Origin: Chrysophaeum taylorii
Lineage: Eukaryota > Sar > Pelagophyceae > Pelagomonadales > Pelagomonadaceae
Assembly: GCA_029834535.1 (NCBI GenBank)
Contig: JAQMWT010000371.1
Coordinates: 1-35,679, forward strand
DNA length: 35,679 bases
Reading direction: 5' to 3'
Part shown: positions 9,431-19,089 of the stretch, one piece after another
How the letters are laid out: the number at the start of each line of letters is the position of its first letter
Numbering within the stretch: the stretch's first letter is position 1
Program-made: the position numbers and the translations under genes
The notes under the pieces: model-generated
What the model was told of the DNA's origin: nothing
Seen by the model: only the letters and a program-made list of their open reading frames with translations
Database searches by the model: none

Positions 9431-9453
9431 ACGCCGGCATGGCATGCCGGCGT
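9431..9453. repeat. 23-nt perfect palindrome with central G
   Basis: The left arm ACGCCGGCATG pairs perfectly with the right arm CATGCCGGCGT around G9442. Slightly degraded versions occur twice in B (around 6979 and 7150). Conservation in all units suggests it is part of the repeat's structure; function unknown. Confidence 0.7.
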
Positions 9454-9539
9454 TTTTCTTTCGATGTTCTTTCGGGGTTCTGGCGCGCGCAAAAATGCGA
9501 CGCGATTTCGCCTTTATTCCGCGCGAACTCTTCGGTACG

Positions 9540-9964
9540 CGCGCGATGCGTGCCGGCGTCTTCGTCGCCGCTGCGACCGGCCACCGAAATCGAGAACGGC
9601 TTGCCGCGCTCGCGTCTGCGGTCAAAGCCCGCTTCCACGGCCACGACTCGCTCTTCCGACGGGACGTCCTCGAGAACGCGCGAGAGCGAACGAGACTCGA
9701 CCCTCGACTCGGTGGATCGAACATCGTTTCACCTTCGATACGATGCGTGCCGCCGGCTTCGTCGCCGCTGCGAGCGGCCACCGCCGTCGCGACCGCGGAC
9801 TCGGACTCGCCCGCGGACTCGGACTCGCCCGCGGGTTGACGTCCAGTCGACAAACCCGAAAAAAAACTCGGCGGCGCGCTCGACGGGCGGCGCTCCGCGC
9901 CGCCGGGCCCGGCGCTTCGATACGATGCGTGCCGGCGTCTTCGTCGCCGCTGCCAGCGGCCACC
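9540..9964. repeat. 40-bp core repeats of the Helitron B/C filler
   Basis: A block beginning GATGCGTGCCG and ending CGGCCAC occurs at about 9545, 9742 and 9924 in C, and at about 7096, 7267, 7450 and 7612 in B. It gives seven similar copies with variable spacing of about 160-200 bp. Confidence 0.65.
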
Positions 9965-10423
9965 GCCGTCCCGACCGCGGCCTCGGACTCTCCGCCGCGG
10001 GCGACATCGGCTCGCCGCAAAGTCGCGGCCTTCGTCGAGGCGTCGTCGACCTCGACGCGTCCGCGACCGCGATTACGCTTTGGTCGACGGTGGTCGCGCC
10101 ACGACCTGGGACTGGCCGGGCTCTGGCCATCGCAAACCTCGCGACCTACTGCTGGAGCGCCTACGGATCGAAGACCACGAAAAACGCGGCGACGACCGCG
10201 ACGAGCGTGCCGCGCGCGCACGCGCCGACGACCCGGCCGCGCGCCCACGACGACCGCCCGTGGCCGCGCTCTGACCATCGCCGACGGGGAAGAAGAAGAC
10301 GAAGACCTCCCCGCTCGCGTCTACGGCGAAGTCCGCTTCCGCGGCCACGCCTCGCTCTTCCCGCAGCGGCCGTCCTCGCCGCGAGAACCACTGGACCGTC
10401 GACCGCGACGGCGCGTCCGCTAT

Positions 10424-10518
10424 CTATGGATTATGCGCCACGCCCTCCTTCTCACTACGCCCGCCGCCACCCCGGCGCCTACACCAAAAATATTGTCTAT
10501 AGGGAAATACTCCAATAA
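10424..10518 (+). pseudogene. Remnant of the Helitron ORF at the deletion joint in C
   Basis: It has the same joint as in B: sequence preceding the A start codon runs directly into the last codons of the helicase and a TAA at 10516-10518, with AATAAA overlapping the stop. Confidence 0.75.
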
Positions 10519-10870
10519 AGAAAGCGGCCATCCGCCATCACATAGTCCATCCGCAAAAAACGCAAAGCCGAAAATAAACAGGCATAACGCTAACCCCCAT
10601 AACGCTTCGCGCAACGGAAAGGAAGGAAAACGGTACCCACCCTAACCCAAGAACGAAAAATTGCGCAGAAATCTTCAAGAACCGAAAAGACAGAATTTCC
10701 ACGGCGTCGCGACGGCGTTTTTGGTCGGCTCCCAAGACGCGGCGGCCGTCGAGGCGGTGGGGGGTCCGGGGGTGTCCCCCGGCGGGGGGTTTGGGGGGCA
10801 GAGCCCGGGGGGTTCGGGGGGCTTGCCCCCCGAGAAAAAGGCCGGGAAAAACCCGACTTGGCTTTACTAG

Positions 10871-11575
10871 TCTTAACTACTAATCGACAGATGTTTGTCT
10901 GTCTGTCTGTCTGTTTGTCTGTCCCTCGATTTAGGGTAAGGATCAGGTAGGCGCGAGAGTAAGGATCAGGTAGGCGCGAGAGCCAGACAGTGAGCCTCCA
11001 AGCCGTCTACGGCGACCTCGCAGACTATTTCCACGACCCGCGGCGGCTCTTTCAGCGCGCCATTCTCACGCCCCGTCGAAACGATGTTGTCGATGCTGAC
11101 AACGCGCGCATGACCGCGGCCTTTTTTCCCGGAGACGAGGCGTCGGAGTTCTTTTCGGCCGACTAGGTTGGGTCGGAAGACGACGCCTCGCTCGAGTCGA
11201 GTTTTGAACTCCCTGACAACCAACGGCATGCTGACTTTGATCGCGAGCTTAAAGTCTTCGCAACCTCGACCCGTCGCACGGCCACTGCAACGGTACCAGA
11301 TACATGATCGATCGTGTCGTTGTCACCGAGGCTCCTCCAACCTGTATCCCTTAAGGCCCGCCGACGCCAAACGATCACCAAGAGCCAGGGCCAGACGCCC
11401 CGCGAGGTCGGCGTCCTCTTGGCGAAGCCCGTCTTCTGTCACGTCCAGCTCTACGTGGCTCTCTGTCGATCGGCAACCCCGAGAATATGCTCTTCTGAGT
11501 CGACGACTCCACCCTACCCCACACGTGCTCCGCAATACCGATAAGCCCCCTCCCGGCGTCTACACGCGCACTGTA
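10871..11575 (+). pseudogene. Degenerate Helitron of a second family (helicase C-terminal remnant)
   Basis: It starts TC directly after the CTAG of C. Pieces of the PIF1-like helicase C-terminal half can be read in changing frames: VYGDLADYFHDPRRLFQRAIL (about 11000), LNSLTTNGM (about 11212), NGTRYM (about 11290), TKSQGQTPREVGVLL (about 11377), VQLYVALCRS (about 11448) and a PPGVYTRTV end (about 11551). They match the corresponding parts of element A's helicase in order. Several stops and frameshifts are present, so it is not functional. A second copy lies at 28985-29641. Confidence 0.75.
10894..10923. repeat. (TCTG)n microsatellite
   Basis: A TTTG/TCTG tetranucleotide tract near the start of the degenerate Helitron. 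The other copy has a longer tract at 29006-29047. Confidence 0.8.
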
Positions 11576-11905
11576 GGTGAACTTACTGGGACCAGGTGAA
11601 CTTACTGGGGTTTGAGATTGGGACTAGGTGAATATAGTGACCAGGTGAACTTACTGGGACCAGGTGAACTTACTGGGGGTTTTAGAGTAAACTCAAAGAT
11701 TAGCGGCGTGTGCGGATCAAAGCACCTTAGATTGGCGGAGGCGAGAAGCGACGAGCTCGATGGAGTGGTGTGAGCACGAGTGGGCTTACGCCGAACTTAC
11801 TGGGGTTAGAGATTTGGACTAGATGAACTTACTGACCAGGTGAACTTAGTGGGACCAGATGAACTTACAGGGGTTAGAGATTGGGACTAGGTGAACTTAC
11901 TGGCC
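11573..11905. repeat. Minisatellite with ~19-bp unit
   Basis: About ten variants of ACCAGGTGAACTTACTGGG. Five units sit at 11573-11680 and five at about 11790-11905. A spacer of about 110 bp without units lies between them. GGGTTTGAGATTGGGACT-like sequence recurs after some units. No gene is seen here. Confidence 0.75.
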
Positions 11906-11924
11906 TGCACTTGTCGACTTTTAA

Positions 11925-13733
11925 AGACACCTACGGGACCGCGCTTGTCCTATATGCTCCAGCCCATGCTTTACCCGTTGCCAAGTCCGCTGCTGTCGCG
12001 TGGTCCTGCACCACGCCTGCGTTGGTCAGTGGGCGCTAAGCAACCTCGCCGGCGACCAAGGCGACCCTGACGTGGCGCCCACCAACCGCGCGCGCCTTCC
12101 GCCGTGCCCCAACTGCCGCAGTCCTATACGCATGGTCCGCCCTCATCAGCGCTGGGAGTCTGTGCACTCTCTCCCCCAGGTCCGCGATGCCGCACCCCAT
12201 CGCATTTTCCCACTTGCTGCAGCCCTTGCCGCCACCACCGCCCGATATCGCATTCGAGCGTTCGAGCGCGTATGCGCGACGCTGCCCTTGCCGCTCGCGC
12301 CGCTGCTGCTGCGGAACGCCATCTCACCGCTATGCACGCTGCTGCTGCCGCTGCGGCGGCACTCCAACTCGACGCGGGACGGGCCGCCGCCGCTGCTGCC
12401 AGCGCCGACGCTTACCTCGCCCATCGAGCTGCCGCCCACGCTGCCCAAGCTGCCCGTGCCGCCCGCCTCTCCCACATTGGCGCCCGCACGCGATCCACTG
12501 GCACCCGCAACACCCCTACCACCCCTCCCGCTGGCAACCGCCGCACCACTGCGTCTGGCAACCGCACTGCCCATGCAACAGGCAACCGCAACACCCCTAC
12601 CGCTCCCGCAACACCCCCACTACTAGCACCCCCTCCACCCCCGCCGCTGCCGCCGGCAACCGCCGCGCCCCTGCCCCTGCCACCAGCCACCGCAACACCC
12701 CTGTCACGGCTGCAGCCTCCTGAGCGCGTCGCCTGGCACTTCTCCCATTGGGCCACGGTCACATTCGGCGCCACCGTCTGTCGCCCCCGTCAACCCTACG
12801 TCATCCGGGCCAGCCCCCTCCCTCCCGACACGCCGTCCACGTGACCTGGGCGATTTGCGCTCTGCGATCCACGAGGTCTCCATAAAAGACCTCATTATAT
12901 CGCCGTGCTCGTGCATTCGCAACATTCCCGCCCAATTCCGCGAGGCATGGGCGTGCGCAATGGCCGAGGTGAGTTCGTGGTTTGAAGACGCCACTTCCGA
13001 TGACGCTCGTGACCGTGCCCTCCTTTGGTACATGAGCCTTCACAGCCTACTTCTTCGGCGAGCACCACGAGGCGGCGCCCGTCGGCCCGACGTGCTCACT
13101 GGCCGCTTTGCAGCCTTCGCCGCTGGGCGTTACGACCTCCTCATTGACGGCTACCTCCACGACGTGACTCGCGTGCGCTCCCATGTACGCTCACGGGCGG
13201 CCCCCGACGATGACGCGGACGCACTTCGTGCATTGCGACTCGCCGAATCTGGCGACCTCTCTCGGGCATGCCGTATCCTCACCAGCCTGGGCATCGCCGA
13301 CCCATGCCACCCAGACGTCATGCGCCAACTCGTATCCAAACATCCTGCTCGCAAGGAGGACCTTCACACTTCCCCCAACCACCCGCAAGGGCTCGCCACA
13401 ATCTCGGTCGCCTTGCGTGAAACTTACCGCACGCTCCGGCCGAAGGCTGGTGTGGGCCCCGACCAGTGCCGCAATGAATTCCTCTCCGTTTTCGCCCAGC
13501 CCTCCCCGAGCAACGTCAAGGCACGCTCGGCGATGGACAAAATCGACAACCTTAAGACCTTGTTCGTTCGTGGAGCCCTTCCTGACTGGTATTACTTCAT
13601 CACCACCACGGTAACCCTCATTCCGTTGGTGAAACGACACGCCGCTGACGCTAACCAAGCACCTGACGTTCGACCTATCGGCATTAGCACCGTCCGCCGC
13701 CGTGCCACTGGACGGTGCCTTGTGCGTCGCCTC
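11925..13733 (+). pseudogene. RING finger plus reverse transcriptase, 5' part (split gene)
   Basis: One frame is open from about 11925 to 13733 except for a TAG at 12624-12626. The N-terminus has a RING-like zinc finger: CPIC at 11946, a C-x-n-H-H-x-C-x3-W core near 11985-12030 and CPNCR near 12110. A region rich in Ala and Pro follows. It reads more protein-like in another phase at 12250-12600, so compensating frameshifts are likely. From 12720 there is a linker, then a domain with GVGPDQCRNEF (about 13450) and DVRPIGI (about 13665), typical of the fingers and palm entry of non-LTR-type reverse transcriptases. The frame stops being host sequence at 13734, where LTR element 1 begins. It continues in the same phase at 22831. 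A RING fused to RT suggests a LINE-like ORF; the family is not identified. Confidence 0.6.
13729..13733. repeat. Target-site duplication GCCTC, left
   Basis: GCCTC before the 5' LTR is repeated exactly at 22829-22833 after the 3' LTR. Five bases fits Ty3/gypsy-type integrase. Confidence 0.9.
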
Positions 13734-14044
13734 TGTGGCGGTAACCCTTACACCGCCATCCTTACCCCTAGTTCTATTGAGCTCTCTACCCCACTTCCCG
13801 TTTACTGGACTCTACTTCAACCCCTGACGTGCGTATTTGTAACGTCACCAGGCGTTTTCTCCTTTCAAATCGACTAATCTCAACCATAAATCATTTCACG
13901 AGTCTTCGGACTGAAGCTCGTGGGCAGTTTGAAGGTTGATCGACAGGAAGGAAGCGCTCCTCAACCCACTCGGCACCCTCGAGACGTCGAGGGCACAGTC
14001 GAAGCAGGGTAAGAAGTCAAGGCGCATAATCCTTTCCTGCCGCA
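13734..14044 (+). repeat. 5' LTR of element 1
   Basis: 311 bp, starting TGTGGCGGTAACCC and ending CCTGCCGCA (TG...CA). It aligns without gaps to 22518-22828 with about 13 mismatches counted by eye. Confidence 0.92.
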
Positions 14045-14062
14045 GGTGGTGGAGGATACGAG
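14045..14062 (+). promoter_or_regulatory. Putative primer-binding site of element 1
   Basis: GGTGGTGGAGGATACG follows the LTR end. TGG at 14047 is what complements a tRNA 3' CCA. I cannot identify the tRNA. Element 3 also has GGTGGT directly after its LTR. Confidence 0.5.
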
Positions 14063-14534
14063 ATCTTGCTACATCGGCGAGATCTCCGAACCTGCAACCG
14101 CAAGCCAAGCGTTGGGAACAGCACAAGCACCGCCGGTAGTTGCCGCGGGGATTGATCACCCCCGAAGCTCTTCAAGGCGCTCGAGAGAAGACTAGCACAC
14201 GTAACGTGCTCCGTACGGTCGTCGACGAGATCGTACGCCCGCGTGAAGACACGCACAACAACAAGAAGGGTACCCGGCCGAGACAACATCTCTCGGCATC
14301 ACCACCAGTTTGGGAACTGAGTGGCAAAGAAGCTTCCCGACGTGGTCCTGAGCGGAGCGTCGAACGCGGCATACGTGTGAAAACGTATATTTGCGCGAAA
14401 TCCGGAGACGAGCATCGACTCGCCCGACAAGCCCGAGGACAACCAAATAGCCGATCACCGGAAAAGAGTGAGCGGAGTCCGAGAAGACGGGCCAAGCCAA
14501 AACAGAGGCACTAGAAGAAACAGCGTCAGCAACA
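14063..14534 (+). other. Leader of element 1
   Basis: No convincing coding sequence. This is the untranslated leader between the primer site and the first candidate gag ATG (14535). Confidence 0.5.
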
Positions 14535-17500
14535 ATGCCGAAGCGACGCATCATACGAGATGAGGACGTCCCCCCCGACGCCGGATTAGAAGGGGCGGAA
14601 GAAAAGAGACCCCGCCGACGCAGCCACACGCGCCGGCGCCGGCCGCCGCACACGAGCCAGGCCGAGAAACCGAAAGACCGGCAGAAGCCGAAGAGAGAAA
14701 AGATGAAGAGTCGACGGGCGAGCAGCCAAGCGCCCCGACCACGACTCGAACCGAACCCGCCGATGAGCGCGCCGCCGAAAGCTCCCGAGCAGTTCGCGAG
14801 CTGCAGGAGATGGTATCGTTGCTCCAAGACCAGCTGCAGCAGCGCACCCGGCAAGATGAAGAAGTGCGAAGCCTGCTGCAAGAGCGGATCCGAATACAAG
14901 ACGAGGAGAGTCGAAAGCAAGCGCAAGAGCGCGAGGAGAAGCGCGATCGGTTTGCCCGAGAGATACAGAAGCAGGCGCGAGAGCGCGACGAAGAGCGCAC
15001 CTTGATCGCCCAAGAAATCGCGGCGCAGATCGAAGAGGCGGCGACGGCTCGACTCGAAACCGCGACCCGTGAGGAGAAGGAAGCCCTTCAGAACGAGCTC
15101 CGACGCGCTCGCGAGGACGCGGAGCACGCTCGCGAAGCTGCAGCGACCGAGATCCAAGATCTCCGGGAGGAAATGCGCTCGCTCAAGACGCGTCGAGAGC
15201 AGCGAGCGCGACCACCGCGACCCGAATCGCCTCGCGACTCGGACCACGACGAATCCGACTCCGAGCCGCCGAGCAGCGAACCGCCGGTCCGACGCGCGGA
15301 GCAGGCGAATCGCTCGCGAGCCCACGAGGAAGAGAAGGAACCCACGGAGGCCGACAAGATCGTCGCCGCGCTAGTGAGGGCCGCAACGGGCCAAGGGCCA
15401 TCCACCGCCCTGGCTTCCCGAAGATACGAGGACGCGGCCGCCCCGAGGCACCGACGCCTCAAGTTGGAGATGATCAAGTTGGACATCGAGGGCAAAGACC
15501 AGCGGCAGTTCGATCACGAGGCCGCCCTCATCGTCGGAGAGTTGTCGAAGGACCACTATTCCATCAGCTCGCTTTCGTTTGGCCTCGCGGACGACGTACG
15601 CCAGGCCGTGCTACCGACGTTGGAGGAAGGGCGAATGGCGGCCGAGGCACTGTGTACTTCGTTCGGCCACCCCGAGTCGTTCTATCTGCAATTCCACGCC
15701 GACAGCCAGACGCCGTACAAGGAGGAGATCCGACAGCTTCGCGACCTGAACCTCTCCCACGTCAAGCGTATCCTCCAGCAGCTCCGCCAAGCCTGCCGAC
15801 CCGCGCCTCGACCGGAGGAAGCCTTCCACAAGGTCCGGAACATCACGCAAGCCACCACGCCGAAGAAGGAGGGCGAATCTTGGGTCCTGACCTACCTCAA
15901 GTCGCTGCAGAAGGAGGCTACGGCCTATACAGCGCTGACGGGCACGTCGATGGATAGCATCGAGATGATTCACCAAATGATCGCCGGACTGGCATCGACG
16001 AAGCTGCAGCAAGAAATTCATATGGCGCGATGCGATCAGCCTAATCAGTACAACACCTTCGCTGAGGTGCAAAGCCTGATCCTCCGGCACGAGATCCAGT
16101 TCAACGCGTGGCAGAAGGCGCACCCCGGCAAGACCACCAACCCGCCGCCGCGCGACCCGCGCGACCGCAAGAAACCCGGCGCATACGCGACGCAACAGGA
16201 AGAGCCAGAGGTAGACGAGGACCCGAGGCCCAGTATGCGAAACAAGGACGCCTGGATGCAGAAGATGTGCGACCGCGGAAACTACAAGATCGACCATACG
16301 CGAAATGCCGATGGCTCCCTCCGATGCCCTCGCCCGAACGCGTATAAGCAAGCGATGAAAGCGCGACGACGGCAGGGACAAGAACCCATCCCTTACGGAG
16401 CCTGGAAGAGAGAACAGAAAGCAGCACGAGCCAACGGCGACCGACGACCGCCCGCGAATGCGAACGCCACCGCCTCACCGGGTGCTGGCGCCGTGCAGGT
16501 CAACCAGGTCGAAGCGATCGTCGAGCGCATGCTCGCAGCGCGAAACTCCTCGAGCTCGAGTACGCAATCCTCGATGGATTACGCGGGGTCTTTCTTTGGG
16601 CCTCAATCGAGGGACGGAGCAGCCGGATGCTCCATCACCGACGCCACGCCCCTCGGGTCGGCCAGCAGCACCGACGGAGAGTTTTTTGGAGCACTGCGGC
16701 CGTTCTCCGTGCACCCGGTGACACCACCGAGCGAACCGCCGCCGAAGCCGGGCGTGATGACCGCCCCGGCCGACTCGACGTTCGCCTCCCCGACTGCTCT
16801 CGACGTGGTCCCTGAGGACGAGCTAGACAAAACGCAAGCAGAGACCGCTATCGCACAGGCAAAGCTCGCCTTGCTAGGAGCCCCGCTCCGGAACGAAGAG
16901 AACGCCGGGCTCCCCGAGATCGACGTAGACCCCGAGCCGGTGGTCGACCCTCGATCACTCACCGCCCAGGCGCCTGATGACGGTCGGCCTGGTCAAGAGG
17001 AGAACGCGCTATCGTCTCTGGCTAAGCCAGGACGCCGAAACATCGAGGACATCCAGCGGGGACCGCACGAGTCGGACGCAACACCCTCGGACGTCAATGA
17101 CGACGCCGAAGACTCGAATTCGCGCGATCAGGAGGAAGATGTGGCCAGTCGCATCAGCGGCGCAACCGCAGAAGTCCCGCACGACTCGGACGCCGACGGC
17201 CCCGACCTCATCAAGAACACGTCCGACGGTGATGACGACGCCGACTCGGGAACGGAAGCGACCAATGAGCACCCGTCTGACTCCGACAGCGATGATGACA
17301 GCGACGACGTTTCCGACCCCGACGCTAACCGAACGGGATCACCGGAGGCAAATCCGCACGCCGTCAATTACGAACTCACCGCCCTCATCGATGATGACAC
17401 CGATTCGGACGGCGGCAGTTCGGACGAACGGGAAAGTCAACCCGGGGAATTGTTCCCTGCCCTATTCAGTCATCCGCGCGGACCCGCAACCGCCACAGCA

Positions 17501-18211
17501 ATAACAGATGCCCTTCTCCAAGCATTCGCGGACCCGCACCGACAAAACCCCACGGATGCGGACGGCGACGCGTCCGACAGAAACGACCATGACGACGACG
17601 GCAACACGCCCGAGAACGATATCAACCCTGATTCAACGTCGAGGGCGACGCCGCACTCTCCCCAAGGGGGTACCCGCCGCGGACCCGGCCGCGATATCGG
17701 CAGCGGAAACAGCGAGTCGCCACCAGTCGAGGAACCCGCCCAGGAACCGAACACGCCGGAACCGGAAGGATCGGAACAAACAGCCGAAACCGACAGGGGA
17801 CCCCCGCGCGAAGCTCGGGAAGAGAGAAGCCTCGAGGAAGTTCACGGATCGAAAGCGTCCCGCACGCGGTTAAGAAGCGCCAGATTAAGACCTCCGCGCC
17901 GAGGGTCGAGGAGGGGACGAGAGTCAAGCGGCTCTGGAACAAGAAGAGTCCCGAGCGAACCGACCCCCCGGCACGAAACCGAACTAAGACCCCAGACGGT
18001 GGCAGAGCCCTCCCTCTCCAAAACGAAGAGAAGGCAATCGACAAGGAGCCCGAGCCACCCGAAGAACGAAAAGAGCCTCGGAAAGACGAGGAACGAAGAT
18101 TTCCCGACTTTCCGGTTCGAGAGCGCGAAGAAAGAGGCCATCGGTTGCAGCGGAGAATCCAAGAGCTACCCGCCGATCCGCGAGCGAGCCGACAGAGCTG
18201 GTGGTCGATAG
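14535..18211 (+). CDS. gag: Gag polyprotein of LTR element 1
   Basis: The main frame is open from about 14563 to 18211, with its first ATG at 14810. A further ATG at 14535 opens a Lys/Arg-rich frame that would join by a -1 shift before 14810, as also seems to occur in element 3. Counting from 14810, residues 1-135 form a strongly charged coiled coil and about 218-440 a capsid-like helical domain containing GLASTKLQQEI. A nucleic-acid-binding Cys/His motif follows, C487-x8-H496-x9-C506, lacking the usual second Cys. The last 500 residues are very acidic and probably disordered. The protein (over 1100 residues) is much longer than most Ty3/gypsy Gags. The end of this frame (about 17850-18211) reads poorly, and the better protein sequence there lies in the protease frame. 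Confidence 0.75.
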
Positions 18212-19089
18212 CCCACCGATTCTTCGCGGGACGCGCGCACGTATCGATGCCGATGGCAGGGACGGAGGACGAAGCCATGCGCATGCACTCCTCTTTCGCC
18301 CCCATCAACGCCGAAACGATCGGCAGAGACCTGCGCGTCCTTAACTGCTGGGAAGCCGGTAGCCTGACGTTCATGCCCATCCACGTGTTCAATAAGCCGG
18401 GCGACTCATCGTATGCCACGGTGATCGGTGTGGACGGAATGGCCGACGTCACCTACGTCTGTCGCGACCCCGCCCGCCTAATGCGAAGGCGAGGGATGTT
18501 GATGGACAGCGGCAAGCTGCCTTTCGAGCGAACGCTCTTCGGATCGGGAAAGAATACGACCTCGACTTCAGAGTGGATCGCCCTGCGAGTATCCGTTTCG
18601 GACGAAATGGCCGTACCGGTAGTCGCAATCATAGCAGACACCAACAAACAATTTCTGCTGGGAGCCCGCGACATTCGAGCCTTGGGCGCGGTCGTGGATT
18701 ATCCCCGAGACCGAATTTCTTTCTTGCGAACCCAAACAGTCTTCCAGATGATGAAGCTCCTGTACGCTAGGGAGATCGTTCGGTCACCCGCCATCCTCTA
18801 TCGGGCAGCGCACGAAACACACCCCGTCGTAGCGCCAATTTGCGGTTTCCGAGGGCAAGCGCTGGCGCAGAGTCGGAGTCGAGGTGGCAAGAGAGCTCTG
18901 CCACCCCTGCTCACGGAAGAGGATCTACTCTCGCCGCCTCCTCAGCGAGCGTTGGCCGCCATCACCTTAGCCGAGGACCCATCTATGCCGAGCAACGACA
19001 CGAAAAGTCCGCGCCCGAGATCCGAGCGTTCGCGACCGGCTCCCAGCGCATCGACCCCGGTCGAACCCACAACATCCCGATCAAGCTGA
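18145..19089 (+). CDS. Retropepsin-like protease segment of element 1
   Basis: This frame lies -1 relative to Gag, and good protein sequence in it already begins near 17850. It carries a retropepsin-like core with ATVIGVDGMADVTYV (active-site Asp codon 18433-18435), a FGSGKNTT-type flap region and LLGARDIRALGAVVDY, the usual C-terminal hydrophobic-LLG signature. The active site is D-G-M instead of D-T/S-G. The homologous segment of element 3 has the same D-G-M-A-D, so this is a family trait. It should process the polyprotein if active. The last 60 codons overlap the next frame. Confidence 0.7.
   Translation: MQRRIQELPADPRASRQSWWSIAHRFFAGRAHVSMPMAGTEDEAMRMHSSFAPINAETIGRDLRVLNCWEAGSLTFMPIHVFNKPGDSSYATVIGVDGMADVTYVCRDPARLMRRRGMLMDSGKLPFERTLFGSGKNTTSTSEWIALRVSVSDEMAVPVVAIIADTNKQFLLGARDIRALGAVVDYPRDRISFLRTQTVFQMMKLLYAREIVRSPAILYRAAHETHPVVAPICGFRGQALAQSRSRGGKRALPPLLTEEDLLSPPPQRALAAITLAEDPSMPSNDTKSPRPRSERSRPAPSASTPVEPTTSRSS

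Larger units (their letters stand above)
8586..10870 (+). mobile_element. Helitron C, non-autonomous derivative
   Basis: A 2285-bp element starting TC and ending CTAG (10867-10870). It has the same internal-deletion joint as B, so both come from one deleted founder. It differs from B in carrying a single copy of the 178-bp unit and an extra block at about 8900-9250. Its final stem has decayed to AAGGCC/GGCTTT. Confidence 0.8.

Noticed and set aside
11573..11905. CRISPR-like array
   Set aside because: Units are directly adjacent or separated by similar, not unique, spacers, and the context is eukaryotic transposons.
14000..14045. Splice donor/acceptor pair near the LTR 3' end (GGTAAGAAG and a pyrimidine tract before CAG)
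   Set aside because: The enclosed interval would be under 40 bp, too short for an intron, and both motifs are common.
13896..14159. Small ORFs inside the LTR and leader of element 1
   Set aside because: They recur in both LTRs with differences that alter the reading and show no domain.
17009..17754. Minus-strand ORFs opposite the acidic part of Gag
   Set aside because: They are antisense shadows of Asp/Glu/Ser-rich codons.
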